Below are positions 11,916 to 24,600 of a stretch of 64,000 nucleotides of DNA, piece by piece. The notes under the pieces were generated by a model. That model was not told the origin of the DNA and searched no databases. It saw nothing but the letters and a program-made list of their open reading frames with translations. Both the position numbers and the translations under genes were made by a program. Positions within the stretch are counted from its first letter, which is position 1; each line of letters opens with the position of its first letter. The DNA is from Aricia agestis. Lineage: Eukaryota > Arthropoda > Insecta > Lepidoptera > Lycaenidae. Location of the stretch: positions 2,000,501-2,064,500 of the forward strand of contig NC_056413.1 of NCBI RefSeq assembly GCF_905147365.1. Reading direction: 5' to 3'.

Positions 11916-12602
11916 TTTGCAGGTCGTTTTTCATGACGGCTAAAAAGTCTACATGTGTACAATATGTGATTAAAAAGTTTTCAATAACGTAATTTGTGTA
12001 TTCCGGTACTTAAAAGATAGTATTGCTCTAAAGTTGGCCTTGCCATGCCCCCAGATAAAAGTATCACCTTCAGATATAGGACAGGTGCTTTATATCCACG
12101 CACTCCATCAAGTATAAATTTTCATGTAGCCAATTATAATTATCGCCAGTAGGTAAGTACTGCATTTTAAGTGACAGCTATGGCATCCACACACTATGAC
12201 AATGTCATCCACGTGCCAGTAATCCTTGTAGCAATGCAATCAATTATTCAACTATTGGAATGAGTTAAATAAATCATTTCGCTCATATTTCATTTGCCCC
12301 CAAAAGAGTTGTCATTCCGGAACTTTTGGGGATCTTGTCTAAAGTTTTGACAAGGATTTAACATTAAAACCGTCAATCTTATTTTCGGAAATTCCTTGTA
12401 AATTGTTAAATATCCAAAGGGAATATCCGTTTAAAGTGACAGGCCCTAATAGGCGGAAATGAAATGCTTCGCGTAATATATTCTATTTTCAAATGAGGTT
12501 TTTATATCGTCAGTATAAATAAGTCCGTTACGTATGTAGCTCTAGATGCTTGTTTTTGACCGACTCCCAAAAAGGAGGAGGTAATATGTCTGTATTTATT
12601 TA

Positions 12603-12928
12603 TTTTTTTATGAAATAAGGGAGCAAACGAGCAAACGGGTCACTTGATGGAAAGCAACTTCCGTCGCCCATGGACATTCGCAGCATCAGAAGAGCTGCAG
12701 GTGCGTTGCCGGCCTTTTAAGAGGGAATGGGGTAATAGGGGACGGTAGGGAAGGGAATAGGGAAGGGAATAGGGGAGGGAAGGGAAGGGAGGGAGGATAG
12801 GGTAGGGGATGGGGCCTCCGGTAAACTCACTCACTCGGCGAAACACAGCGCAAGCGCTGTTTCACGCCGGTTTTCTGTGAGAGCGTGGTATTTCTCCGGT
12901 CCTTCGTGCCGAAGCATGGCTCTCCCAC
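12603..12928 (-). mobile_element. poly(A)-tailed SINE-like repeat, full-length copy
   Basis: On the minus strand it begins GTGGGAGAGCCATGCTTCGG, passes through GAGTGAGTTTACCGGAGGCC, a variable CCCTACCC/CCTTCCCT tract, CTTAAAAGGCCGGCAACGCA and CATCAGGTGACCCGTTTGC, and ends in an A-run after TTATTTCAT. At least ten copies occur in this window. No tRNA boxes are clear, so its promoter is unknown. The plus strand of this copy carries runs of GGG (quadruplex-capable). Confidence 0.7.
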
Positions 12929-13132
12929 GTATACATTTCTTTTTTATTTGTCTTTTTATAGCAATACCAATTAATGGTTAGAAGATTTTTGCATAAACGG
13001 AGGCTTTAGGACCTAAAAAATGATTTGAAATCAAAATATGAAAGTGGGTTGTTTGTATTTACATGACATGAAGATGAAGTAGATAGACAAAATACCCAAC
13101 GGTTCGCTCAGAAGACGTCAACTCCACTTTTC

Positions 13133-13477
13133 CGTGAGAGAGCCATGCTTCGGCACGAATGGGCCGGCTCGACCGGAGAAATACCACGGGCTCACAGAAA
13201 ACCGGCGTGGAACAGCGCTTGCGCTGTGTTTCGCCGAGTGAGTGAGTTTACCGGAGGCCCAATCCCTTACCCTTTTCCCTTCCCTACCCTCCCCTATGCC
13301 CTTCCCTACCCTCCCCTATGCCCTTCCCTACCCTCCCCTATTACCCTATTCCCTCTTAAAAGGCCGGCAACGCACCTGCAGCTCTTTTGATGCTACGGGT
13401 GTCCATGGGCGACGGAAGTTGCTTTTCATCAGGTGGCCCGTTTGCTCGTTTGCCCCCTTATTTCTTAAAAAAAAAAC
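13133..13477 (+). mobile_element. poly(A)-tailed SINE-like repeat, full-length copy
   Basis: Plus-strand copy of the same family, opposite to the copy 200 bp upstream, with an expanded CCCTACCCTCCCCTATGCCC tract (about 13270-13350) and a terminal A-run at 13467-13477. The overlapping proline-rich open frames come from the C-rich tract. Confidence 0.7.
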
Positions 13478-13721
13478 TCCTATACGTTTCATATTATGCC
13501 ACTACGACCTACCGGCAAAATTGGCGTTCATCGTGCGAGCTAGCAAAGCGTACAATACAACGTCTCAAAGTACCAAAGTAGTACTAGAAGTCTCAGAAAA
13601 GTGTTAACAGACCATTTCTTTAATACTACTGATACAAGCTAATTTAGTTAGATAATAATTTGCACATTATTTACTGATACTGACGATCCAGGGATAGGCT
13701 ATCATTTTTATTGTTTACTTT

Positions 13722-14012
13722 TTAGGGTTCCGTACCCAAAGGGTAAAAACGGGACCCTATTACTGAGACTTCGATGTCTGTCCGTCTTTTCGCCCGTCCG
13801 TCTGTCTGTCTCCAGGCTGTAACTCACGAACGGTACTACCTAGAAATTTTCACAGACTATGTATATCTGTTGCCGCTATAACAACAAATACTGAAAATAA
13901 AATAAAGTAAATATTTAAGGGGGGCTCCCATATAAAATTTTTTTGTCTACTTTCGCTCTATACCGGTACGGAACCCTTCGTGCGCGAGTCCGACTCGCAC
14001 TTGGCCGATTAT
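13722..14012 (-). mobile_element. non-autonomous element of the GGTTCCGTACC family
   Basis: The left edge is AGGGTTCCGTACCCAAAGGG; the right edge has CGCGAGTCCGACTCGCAC (imperfect hairpin) then TTGGCCGATTATT. It contains a CCGTCCGTCTGTCTGTC microsatellite. Other copies are at 14630-14775 (partial), 31153-31265 (partial), 45224-45575 and 47400-47998. I do not know the class. Confidence 0.6.
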
Positions 14013-14328
14013 TATTTTTATTAATCACAGTGCGTCAGTTATGTACAATTTAAACAAATACCTAGTCACTAAAACTTTTCATTGGCATTTGTATTGTTAC
14101 CTTTCTACTAGCTGTAAGTTTTCCTTTAAAAAATAAGTTACAAGGTGTCTTTTAATTACAAGGGAAAAACTGAGTTTTGGCCCTTATGATATTAAATGTC
14201 ACGTCCTCAATTATTATAGTTTCTTAAAGTTTTACTTTGTACTGAGTAAAATATATTAATTTATATTTTATTTGTGTAAATTTTTAATAAAATTATCATC
14301 ACATGTTTTAAATATTATACATTTAAGG

Positions 14329-15233
14329 TACAGTCGCCATATATCGTCCCCTTTTTTTAAAAACGTTCTAAAAAAATTAAATAAAATACTACAGTACAAA
14401 TAAATCAAACATCAAACTGTAGCTTCACTATCCCTTCATTCTTAAAAATAATTAAAAATGCGTTAACGTTTTCAGGAAAAGTTTAAAAGTAAATTTAACA
14501 AAAATACTCATATTTTCAACATTTATTTTTGGGCTCCTAATTCCGTCCCTTTAATATAAATATATTAAAGGGATAAATATAATATAATTGTTTTTAGTAT
14601 TTGTTGTTTTAGCGGCAACAGAATTTAGGTAACATAATTCCTGAAAATTTCAGAATTCTAGCTATAGCGGTTCTTGAGATGGAGCCTGGAGACAGACAGA
14701 CAGACGGACAGAAAAGGAAGTTTCAGTAATAGGTTCCCATTTTTACCCTTTGGGTACGGAACCCTAAAAAAACATATTTTTCTACAGTTTCAAGCAAAAA
14801 GAAGTGATATGAACGTTCGAGATCCATTTACTGTTTGGAGATCTTAATATCGTCTTGGGGACGATATTAGGAAATTTTAATTTTTTTGGTTCATCTAGTT
14901 AAACAAGAAACATGTTACAATCTCAAAATGTTACTTAATCGATTAACATATTCTGAGGTAATAATAATTAGTTTTACAAACAAATTGTATCAATAAGTCA
15001 GGCATATTAATATTTTATGGTATCCAAGAATATTTCAATGAAAAACTGACTTTGAAAACTTTTTTTAATTTTCCAATTCCTGCCGGTACGGAAGGCGTGA
15101 TGCCCTCACTTCTTCACAGTGACCGACTGATACTCTGCTCCTAGCTCGTGCCACTAATGATAGATGGCAGTTTTTAAATAAGTAGATATCAAAGGGGATG
15201 GAATTAGGATCGGGGACGAAATTTGGCGACTAT
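14329..15233. mobile_element. TA-flanked non-autonomous DNA element
   Basis: The left end TACAGTCGCCATATATCGTCCCC and right end (reverse complement) TATAGTCGCCAAATTTCGTCCCC form 24-bp imperfect inverted repeats with a TA at each edge, as in Tc1/mariner-like elements. It has internal TTCCGTCCC / GGGGATGGAATTAGG echoes. A fragment of the GGTTCCGTACC family (14630-14775) lies inside. No transposase ORF. Confidence 0.55.
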
Positions 15234-15273
15234 ACCCCTATTAGAAAACTAAAATTAGTCTATATTGTTTCAG

Positions 15274-15355
15274 GTACAACGCGGGGAGAACACGATAGTA
15301 CGATGACTCCACACACAACAAATTTATAATGTGTGTGATGAGGTGATGAAGTAAG
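15274..15355 (+). promoter_or_regulatory. 5' UTR of neuroligin with three uORFs
   Basis: A splice acceptor (TATATTGTTTCAG at 15261-15273) suggests that the first coding exon starts at 15274 with 82 nt of leader. Three short upstream frames precede the main ATG: 15303-15329, 15329-15346 and 15346-15354. The second and third begin on the last base or bases of the stop before them (TAATG and TGATG type overlaps). The last stop ends 1 nt before the main ATG at 15356. A translational brake is possible; that is inference. Confidence 0.5.
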
Positions 15356-15690
15356 ATGGCCGAAAAGCTGTTTCTGCAGATCTGCAACTCGATCAAACAG
15401 TATTGGCACACATTCAAAGTGAAAATATACCTTCTAATTTTCTACATATTCAACCATAAGTATCGCAGACAGAAAAATAACTTTGGTGTAGTGTTGTTTT
15501 TAGTGCTAGTTTTCAGTATGAGTTCGAACGGTAGTTATCCTAGGAACTCTATGTTACGGACTAGAATTATAGGCACTAGGTACGGGAAGCTGCAGGGTGT
15601 GATCCTGCCAATGGATCAGCATAAGTACTTGAAGCCTGTTGAAGCATATCTTGGAGTGCCGTACGCGACGCCTCCTACTGGATCCAATAG
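15356..15690 (+). CDS. Nlg: neuroligin coding exon 1
   Basis: Encodes residues 1-112 (last codon split AG|A). The N-terminus is long: a first hydrophobic patch at residues 22-32 (VKIYLLIFYIF), a basic stretch, then a stronger signal-like core at 43-53 (FGVVLFLVLVF), followed by the start of the esterase fold (TRIIGTRYGKLQGV, VEAYLGVPYATPPTGSNR). The ATG at 15356 is the first in frame. A start at M55 would lack a signal peptide, so 15356 is preferred. The donor GTAATC follows position 15690. Confidence 0.9.
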
Positions 15691-18600
15691 GTAATCTATA
15701 TATCTATTTATATAAAACTCGAAGGTGACAGACTGACATGGTGATCTATCAACGCACAGCCCAAACCACTGGACCGATCAGGCTGAAATTTGGCATGCAG
15801 TTAGATATTATGACGTAGGCATCCGCTAAGAAAGGATTTTGATCAATTCCACCTCCAAGGGGTTAAAATAGGGGAACTTTGTCAATTTTAAACCGATTGG
15901 CTTGAGACTTTGATACTTATTAATAATAATACTTCTTAACGCGAGCGAAGCCGCGGGCAATAGCTAGTTATTTTTAAAGCTAAATATATAAATAATGACA
16001 CCTGACTTACTTACGGCCCCACTGAGAGAGATTCACTAGAACTTTAATTTAACGACGTTTATGGTGCTTAAAAACTCATACTAATATCATAGTGTGTCTC
16101 TATGTCTGTCTGTTACCTCTTCACGCCTAAACCGCTCTATCGATTTTGCTGAAACTTGGCATGGAGATACCATAAGTTACTTTTTATCCCCCAAAAAAGT
16201 ACGGTTTTGCGATAAGCGTGTAATTTCGGCACGAATGGGCCGGCTCGACCGGATAAATACCACGTTCTCACAGAAAACCGGCGTGAAACAGCGCTTGCGC
16301 TGTGTTTCGCTGAGTGAGTGAGTTTACCGGAGGCCCAATACCCTACCCTGTTCCCTTTCCTACCCTCCCCTATTCCCTTCCCTTCCCTACCCTCCCCTAT
16401 TACCCTATTCTCTCTTAAAAGGCCGGCAACGCACATGCAGCTCTTCAGTAAACTTTAGTCGTAGTCTAAGTGTATGTCATCAAAATCGGCCCAGTCTTTT
16501 TTGCCTATCAATGCAATCAACCAATGAAAATCATTATTTAAATTACTATGACGATCGACTGTAGCCTAACATCAAAATGAGTATTTAAATAACTTAAAAT
16601 ATCAATAATTTATACACATAATATTATACACTTTAAGAAAAATAGCGATAAGTTCAGATACAAAGTAGAACATCTAAAGAATTTTATTATGATTTAGGAT
16701 TTAAGATCAAAAGATCTGTTGCCTGGAAACCTTATACGTATTCTTTATCACATTTGAGAGCCAATAAAAATAGGAGGAAAGTTTTATGGAAATAAAATAA
16801 AAGAGTTTCACTATATTACATGTTCGCTTATTCCAAAGTTCTTTGTGACAAAGAATATGAAAGTTCGGCAGTGAAAGAAGATAGTTTGTTTATTTAAGTT
16901 CGGTATTTGAAGTTTGATACTATATTAATAAATATAATCTACTATCTAAAGAGATATAATTAATAATATTTTCCTGCATATTGGAACTTAATTTCTTATA
17001 AACGGTAAATTTTGACGACCTCTGTGGCTCAGTTGGGGGGCTGTTACCTCAAGCCGGGGGTCGCGGGTTCGAATCCCGCCGACGGAACAAAAGTTTTCAA
17101 AGTTCCTGGGTCATGGATGTGTATTATATATGTGGATCATATAATAAAAATCTTAAATATATGTGTAGTATAAAAGGAATATTTCCGTTGTCTGGTACCC
17201 GTAACACAAGTCCTTCAGGTGCTTACCACGGGGCCAGACTGACGTGGTGTAAAGCGTCCATAGATATTATTATTATTAAAAAAATATATTTTCGTTATTA
17301 GAAACTAGATGACGCCCGCAACTCCGTTGCGCCAAAATTCGTTTATCGCGCGGTAACCGTACATTTTTCCGGGATAAAAAGTATCCTAAGTCCTGTCCCG
17401 GGACTCAAAGTATCCCCATACCAATCCGATTCAGCAAAATCGGTTCAGCGGTTTTGGCGTGAAGAGGTAACGGACAGACACACTTTCACATTTATAATAT
17501 TAGTATGGAAGTATGAATTATTCTTGTAACTAACATTTCCATTTAGTGTAACAGACAGACAGAAACACTTTTAAAATATTAGTATGGAATATTTTTTTGT
17601 TTATATTTAGAAACATAATGTATTTTTTTTAGATTCGCACCAACACGAGCTCCAGCGCCTTGGGATGACGTGAAGATGGTGGATCAAATGGGCCCGGTCT
17701 GCCCTCAGAAGCTGCCGGATATATCCAACGAGACCCTCACCCTCGAGAGGATGCCGAAGGGCAGGCTGGAGTACCTGAGGAGGCTGCTGCCCAGACTCAA
17801 GAACCAGAGCGAAGACTGCCTGTATATGAACATCTATACTCCTGTACAAGGTAAGCATGTACCAAAATTTTACTAATTGACGCCCGCAACTCCGTTGCGT
17901 CAAAATTCGTCATTCGCGCGGGAACCGTACATTTTTTCGGGATAAAAGTATCCCATGTCCTTTCCCGGCACTCAAAGTATCTCCATACCAAATTTCAGCA
18001 AAATCGGTTCAGCGGTTTGGGCGTGAAAAGGTAACAGGCAGACAGACGGCCAGATAGACACACTTTCGTATTTATAATATTAGTAATATTATGGATGATA
18101 TGCCAGTTTAGTTCTGCCACCCATTTACGAAATCTGGACTGGAGGACCTTTATACAGACACTGCCAACCTCTAGCCTATATTTTAACGGCCTATTTATAA
18201 ATCCGGGGCTTGTAAACAAAAACCTATTTAGTGCTTAAGGAAATAAGACACGTTTTTAAGTCAGCAATTTATAATTAAATGCTGGAACCTACTCATTGTT
18301 CTTATAATGAGTTATGCAACGCGGCACAGCTCCAAATTCGAAATTGAAATTAAATGTAAATCTTTAAAATGTACCGCGTTACATTACGTCTTAATGTATA
18401 CAGTTACTTTACGTATAATATACGTAAAATATCAGTTAATATATTAAATTATTAACTGTTGTCTGCTTGGAGCATATTTTATTAACGGCAGCACTCAAAA
18501 ATAAAATCAATGATTATTTTATTTTTATTTAGTCAATAGTTTGACAACAAAATCTTAATGAATTCTTAATAATTGTTATTTTCCACCTTTTTGGTAAATG

Positions 18601-21600
18601 GTGGCCCCGTGTTAGTGTCTTACGCTGGTTCTTCTCGCCGCGTTAGTTCCCGAACCGGTGGTAGGTCTCATGTAGACACGACGTTCTAAAAGTGGTAACT
18701 TTGATAACCTAGGTACTTAGAAATAAATATTTTTAATTTCATTTCATTCATTGTTTTTTTTTTCTTTAATTGTGACCCACAGTCATTTCAGTAGCCTCAC
18801 CTTATTTGAACTGAAAAGTGAATTTCATATTTTCAGTTCGTTAAAACATGAAGCTCCATACAGATTTACTGTTGTGAACTTTTATGTTTTATTCATAACA
18901 ACGACAATCCGAACTCATAAATTACGGTATAATACAACTACTGTTGAATTTCAACTGAAAAAATATATTTTTTTCCTCTGAAATTGTATTTTTATGCGAA
19001 ATGGATGTGTTGTGCATATTTTATTATTGAATGATACGAAATTGCAGGGGTTTTATAGGGCTTTCTATGGTTATAATTTTGGAAAGATGAAACAATTTAC
19101 AAGCAACGTGACAGCCTGAATTTCATAAAGTGAAATATCTTTAAGAGCTCACCTGACTCTAAAAATCAAACATCGTCCTTCTCTCTTCACACTCACGCCC
19201 GTCTTTCATATGAAAGGACAGCGCGGAATCATCGCCGAGTTAGTTTAACTTGAATAAAAGACGAACTATAATGATTATGAAATAAGTGTTTTGAGCAAAT
19301 TTAGGTTTTATCAATACCTTTTTAGATATTAAAAAATATTAAAGAAAAGACAGCTTCGAAGATCCAAGCAAAAATGTGTTTAAAACAAGTTTTTTTGTAA
19401 AAAAGAAACTATCGAGCATTTTTTGAGTAATCGTGTTTTCGTCTTGACCATTTAATCTGCATGAACTGAAGTTACTTGTGTCAAAAAATCAGTTTTCTAG
19501 ACCTTACAGATTTTGAGATCTAGGTTAAAGTATGTAGTCAAGTTAGGGTCATATGCGCTCTTAAGAGTCCTGCGGTGTTTTCCTTTTATACAGAAGGAAT
19601 GGATACCGTCATCAGAGGAATTGGTTGGTCGGCAGGATGGCTGGCTCTCATTGTTAGTCAGCGGGGCTAAAATGGTCGCTTTGAAGAATCATGATATGAA
19701 TCATAATATGATTCATTTTTCTAAAATCGCAAAATACAACTCTGCTTGCAATAATTCATGTCTGTATTTTTGTACTGATTTGACATTTGTCAGTTTGACA
19801 GTTTTGACAATTCATTTGCTGAATTGATTAAGAGGAATTGCTAAATGTGACCATTTAAGCCCCGCTGCTGTTTTTGACAAATCTGAATGTAAACATAACA
19901 TTTAAGGAGGCGACTAACCCAAAATTGACGATTTTATGATTCATATTTTTACTTGAAAATAAGCCCCGAAATGTTTAACTTTCTAAACATACTACATTAT
20001 ATTTTCAAGAATTTTGTCTTAGCGGAAATACAATATCTTAAAATTATATCGACAGAAAAAAATCACAAAGACGCATCTAATTTTCAAGAATTTTTCATAT
20101 ATTGCCATAACCGTGCATTAAACTAAGTTAATATTTTATATAAAATTCTCAATTTATCGCCAGGTCAATGTCTCATGATAGAATTTTATACGAACATAAT
20201 ATGGTATAAAATTCTATCATGACACATTGACCTGGCGGATTTTTAAAATTAACTTGCTAAAAAATAACTTGCCGATGATTCCGCGTCGTCCTTTTTCACC
20301 TGGGATATAAAAAATGCCCGTATTTCATATCCCAGGTGAAAAAGGACGACGATGAGTGTGAAGAGAGAAGGAACCATTTTTGATTTTTTGCGTAAGTCGC
20401 CCTCTTAAAATCGGCTAAATAATACGCTATACTTTTTGATGACGCCTGCAACTCCGTTGCGCCAAAATTAGATTATCGCACGGAAACGCGACAAACAACA
20501 GGCACTATCGCATTTAAAATATTAGTATGGACAACAATTTAAAATAGAACTTATATCTCAATCACAATTAATCCAAACAGACTATAGCTGGACATGCACG
20601 ATGATTGTTGGTATGACAAAATAAAATCGTATTAACTGAAATGGAAATAGCGGCCTCTCAAACACAGGCCAGCGTGTTTGACAGCAGAATTATTTGAAAG
20701 TACAATTCGCAGCGACATGCTCACTGAAAAACAACATATAAAATGTTTGACGAATATTTCCTATTTGGATAAATTATGAAACCCGTGCATGGCTCTCCCA
20801 CTTATTTATACGTGGGAGAGTCATGCTTCGGCACGAATGGGCTGGCTCGACCGGAGAAATACCACGTTCTCACAGAAAACCGGCGTGAAACAGCGCTTGC
20901 GCTGTGTCTCACCGAGTGAGTGAGTTTACCGGAGGCCCAATCCCCTACCCTATTCCCTTCTCTGTCCTCCCCTATTCCCTTCCCTTCCCTCTCCTATTCC
21001 CTCTTAAAAGGCCGGCAACGCACTTGCAGCTCTTCTGATGCTGCGAGTGTCCATGGGCGACGGATGTTGCTTTCCATCAGGTGATCCGTTTGCTTTAACA
21101 CGTTACACATTTAATAATGTTTCATCATCATATCAGCCTATAGTCCTCCACTGCTGGACATAGGCCTCTCTCAATGAACGCCAAGATGACCGATCTCCTG
21201 CTACTCGCATCCAACATGGGCCTGCAACTAAGCGGAGATCGTCGTCCCACCTAGTTGGAGGTCGACCTACACCCCAATTTCCCAGCCTTGGTCTCCATTC
21301 CAGAGTAAGTTTACTCCAGCAATCGTCTGTTCTTCGAGCTACGTGACCAGCCCAGTTCCACTTCAGCGTACTGATTCTCTGCACTATGTCGGTGACTTTA
21401 GTTCTTTGATGAATTGTTTCATTTCGAAGCTTATCCGCCAAAGAAACTCCGAGCATAGCGCGTTTCATAGCACGCTGAGCGACGGAAAACTTACGAGCTA
21501 GCCCTGCTGTAAAAGGTCAGGTTTCCGCCCCGTAGGTCATAACGGGAAGCACGCATTGATCGAAGACTTGCGTCTTCAAGCTCTGCGGAATATGCGACGT

Positions 21601-24600
21601 GAGAATGTGGCTTAGCTTCCTGAATGCTGCCCAACCCAACTGTATCCTCCTATCGGTTTCTTTCTCGAAGTTATGTCTACCTACCTGCAAGTATGTGCCC
21701 CAAATAGACATATTTCGTTACGACTTCGAGAAAGACACCGTTAACTGCAACCGGTCTCGGGAGAACATGTTAGTTGAACATGACTTTCGTCTTGTCCAAG
21801 TTCATCCCGAGACCTTTCCGCTGGGAAGATTCATTTAGGTCGTTCAACATTTCCTGCAAGTCCTCCAACGATTCTGCCAATATGACGATATCGTCAGCGA
21901 AACGAAGGTGTGAGAGGTACTTGCCATTAACGTTTATGCCACGTCCTTTCCAGTTTAGGGTCTTGAAGGCGTCCTCTAACGCATTTTGTGAACAGTTTCG
22001 GGGAAATAATATCCTTCTGTCTCACTCCTCGATGCAAATAGATTGGCCTTGTTGTGGCCCCCTGTACTCGGACGGACATAGACGCGGCATTATATAGACC
22101 TTTCAAAACTTTGACGTAACGCCAATCGACTTGACATCATTGCAGGGCTTCCAGAACAGCCCAGGTCTCAACAGAGTCAAAAGCCTTCTCATAGTCCACA
22201 AAGGCAAGGCACAATGGCTGCCTGTACTCATGTGACTTTTGTACAACTTGCCTTAAGGTGTGAATATGGTATATGGTGCTAAAGCCTCTGCGACACCCAG
22301 CCTGCTCCGGTGGCTGGCATTCGTCAAGGTTATTGGATAGCCGATTCGTAATGATCCTAGAAAACAACTTATATATGTGACTCAAAAGCGAGATGGGTCT
22401 ATAATTTTTAAGAAGGGTGTTATCGCCCTTCTTAAAAAAGAGAACCACCTCGCTTTTAAGCCACTCTTCGGGGGAAACTCCCCGTTGAAGGACAAAATTA
22501 AAGACTTTACGAAGCTCTCTCAAGACGGGTTCGCCTCCCGCTCTGAGAAGTTCGATCGTAATTCCGTCCCTCCCCGGGGCCTTTCCTCCTTTAAGTTGTT
22601 TCAGAGCCAATCCGATTTCGCCTATACTGACGTCAGGAAGCTCGCCAGAAAGATGCTGGGTGAGTTTGGCACGCGGGTCGTCATCACGAGGATCAGGTTG
22701 CGAAGCATATGAAGCATACAAGCGGCTTTAGAAATCCTCGATCTCGGACAGAACCCCCCCTCGTGAGGAAACGATTTGGCCACAGCTATTCTTCACCTTC
22801 GTCAGATGACTCCTCCCGAGGCGCCTTACGAAAACTTTAGACCCTCTATTCCGCTCAATCGCTTCCGTGATTTCCAGCGTATTCGAGCGGCGAAGATCTC
22901 TACGTATAAGTTTTCGTATTCGCCTCGAGAGAAGTTTTACATCTGACGAACCCGAGTCCGTGTTTTCCCTCCGTTCTCTCATAAGTTTGAGTGTCTCATT
23001 CGAAAGTTTGGATTTCCTGCCCGCATGCTTGGGCCTGCAAAACCTTTCACCTTCGACCCGTATTTAAGACCTTGGAGATGTCTTCGTACATGGTCTCCAC
23101 TTCGTCATCGGAATGTGTCGAGGTTGGTGCGTACACTTGTACTATCTTGAGAGAATACTTATCGGTGAGTCTCAAAACAAGGTACGCTACCCTCTCCGAC
23201 ACACTCGAGATCTCGACAACGTTGTCAACGAGAGATTTGTTGACGAGGAATCCCACGCTGCCCCGGGATGTATGATCTCCCTCTCGGAAGTAGAAAAGGT
23301 GACCCGATGGCAGAGTCATGGTGTCTTCCCCTTGTCTTCGGAACTCGCACAACCCTAATACGTGCCAATGGATTTTTTCTAATTCTACCTCCAGTTCGAC
23401 TAGGTGGTCTTCGAGTCTAAGCGTTCGTCCGTTGTACGTCGCCAGGTCCAGTTGGTGGTAGCGATCCGTAGCCCGGAGATTCTTAGCACCCCTCGCAGTG
23501 CCGTTACCATGGCCGCTACCGTGGCCAGGAATAGTACCGCTACCGGGAACTAGGGGCCATCTTTTTCTGGTGCGTTTCATAAGAGGCATTTGCTTATAAT
23601 TGCCACGCGGAGCATGTGGATTGGCAATCTGACGGGGGGCCAATGAATCAAACCATCAATGCTGCAGCCCATTGATGAACATGGATTTCTTCACTGACCC
23701 TATCGTTGATGGTTTTACCGCCATCCTTCGGTTGACTAACTGCGCTTGATGTAGGATCTATCCCACACTAATTATTTTGAGACAGAACTACCATCAGGCG
23801 GGCGGTGGGGATTAATAATGTTTAATCAATATAATATATTCTTGTCAATTTATCATCAAAAACTTGACTAACTCAGGGACTGTCGTGGTAAATCAAAACC
23901 TAGTCTACACGCATACATCTGTCGCACCCACACAAAGACCATGCTGAAGTCTGACTTAAACGACGTTAGATCGTTTAGCACGGCAAAGCCGCATCGCTGT
24001 ACCGGTCGGAGTGGGGGTGTTAGGTTTTTTCGAGGAATTTATTGATTCGGTCGATTCGGCCGCACTCAAAGCTATGCAATAGCCTACAATATCTATAAGT
24101 CGAATAAAATACAGGCTGCTTGTCTTTCTTTTATAAATTACTAGCTGTCCCGGCAAATATTGTTTTGTTTTGCCATATTATTATGAAGTATTTCGCCCAT
24201 ATTATTTTATTAAAGTGACTAAATAAGTATGGCACCATGGCAACGTCCATCACTATCCCGTCGCACAAACAATGGTCGCGGTCAGACTCGAGATGTAATA
24301 ATTTACTATTATTCATTAAAAAAATGCACTTATCAATATAAAAAGTAGCCGATTCTCAGACCTACTGAATATGCGTATAAGATTTGGTAAAGATCAGTAA
24401 AGCCGTTTCGGAGGAGTACGGTAACTAACATTGTGACACAAGAATTTTATTATAATATAAGATTATGAAACAAAGTCGCTTTTCTCCCTCTCCCTTTGTG
24501 CCCCTTTAATCTTTAAAACTACGCAACGGATTTTGATGCGGTTTCTTTCAATAAATATAGTAATTCAAGAGGAAGGTTTATAAGTATAATAACATTCACT

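Larger units (their letters stand above)
21120..23700 (-). mobile_element. degenerate RTE-like non-LTR retrotransposon
   Basis: Minus-strand endonuclease, reverse transcriptase and C-terminal regions occur in order, ending in a TGATGATGA-type 3' tail at about 21120-21130, typical of RTE elements. It is broken by several stops and frameshifts. A 3' fragment of a related element lies at 57566-58009. The 5' boundary beyond 23645 is unclear. Confidence 0.75.

Noticed and set aside
13145..13607. proline-rich proteins
   Set aside because: Frames run through the C-rich core of a SINE-like repeat, as at 12640, 29653, 32588 and 39376.
17014..17088. tRNA gene (also 26694 and 50365)
   Set aside because: The same head and body occur three times with an A-rich tail; this is a SINE family.
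19513..19827. 104-residue ORF inside the TTAA element
   Set aside because: No transposase motifs; likely chance.
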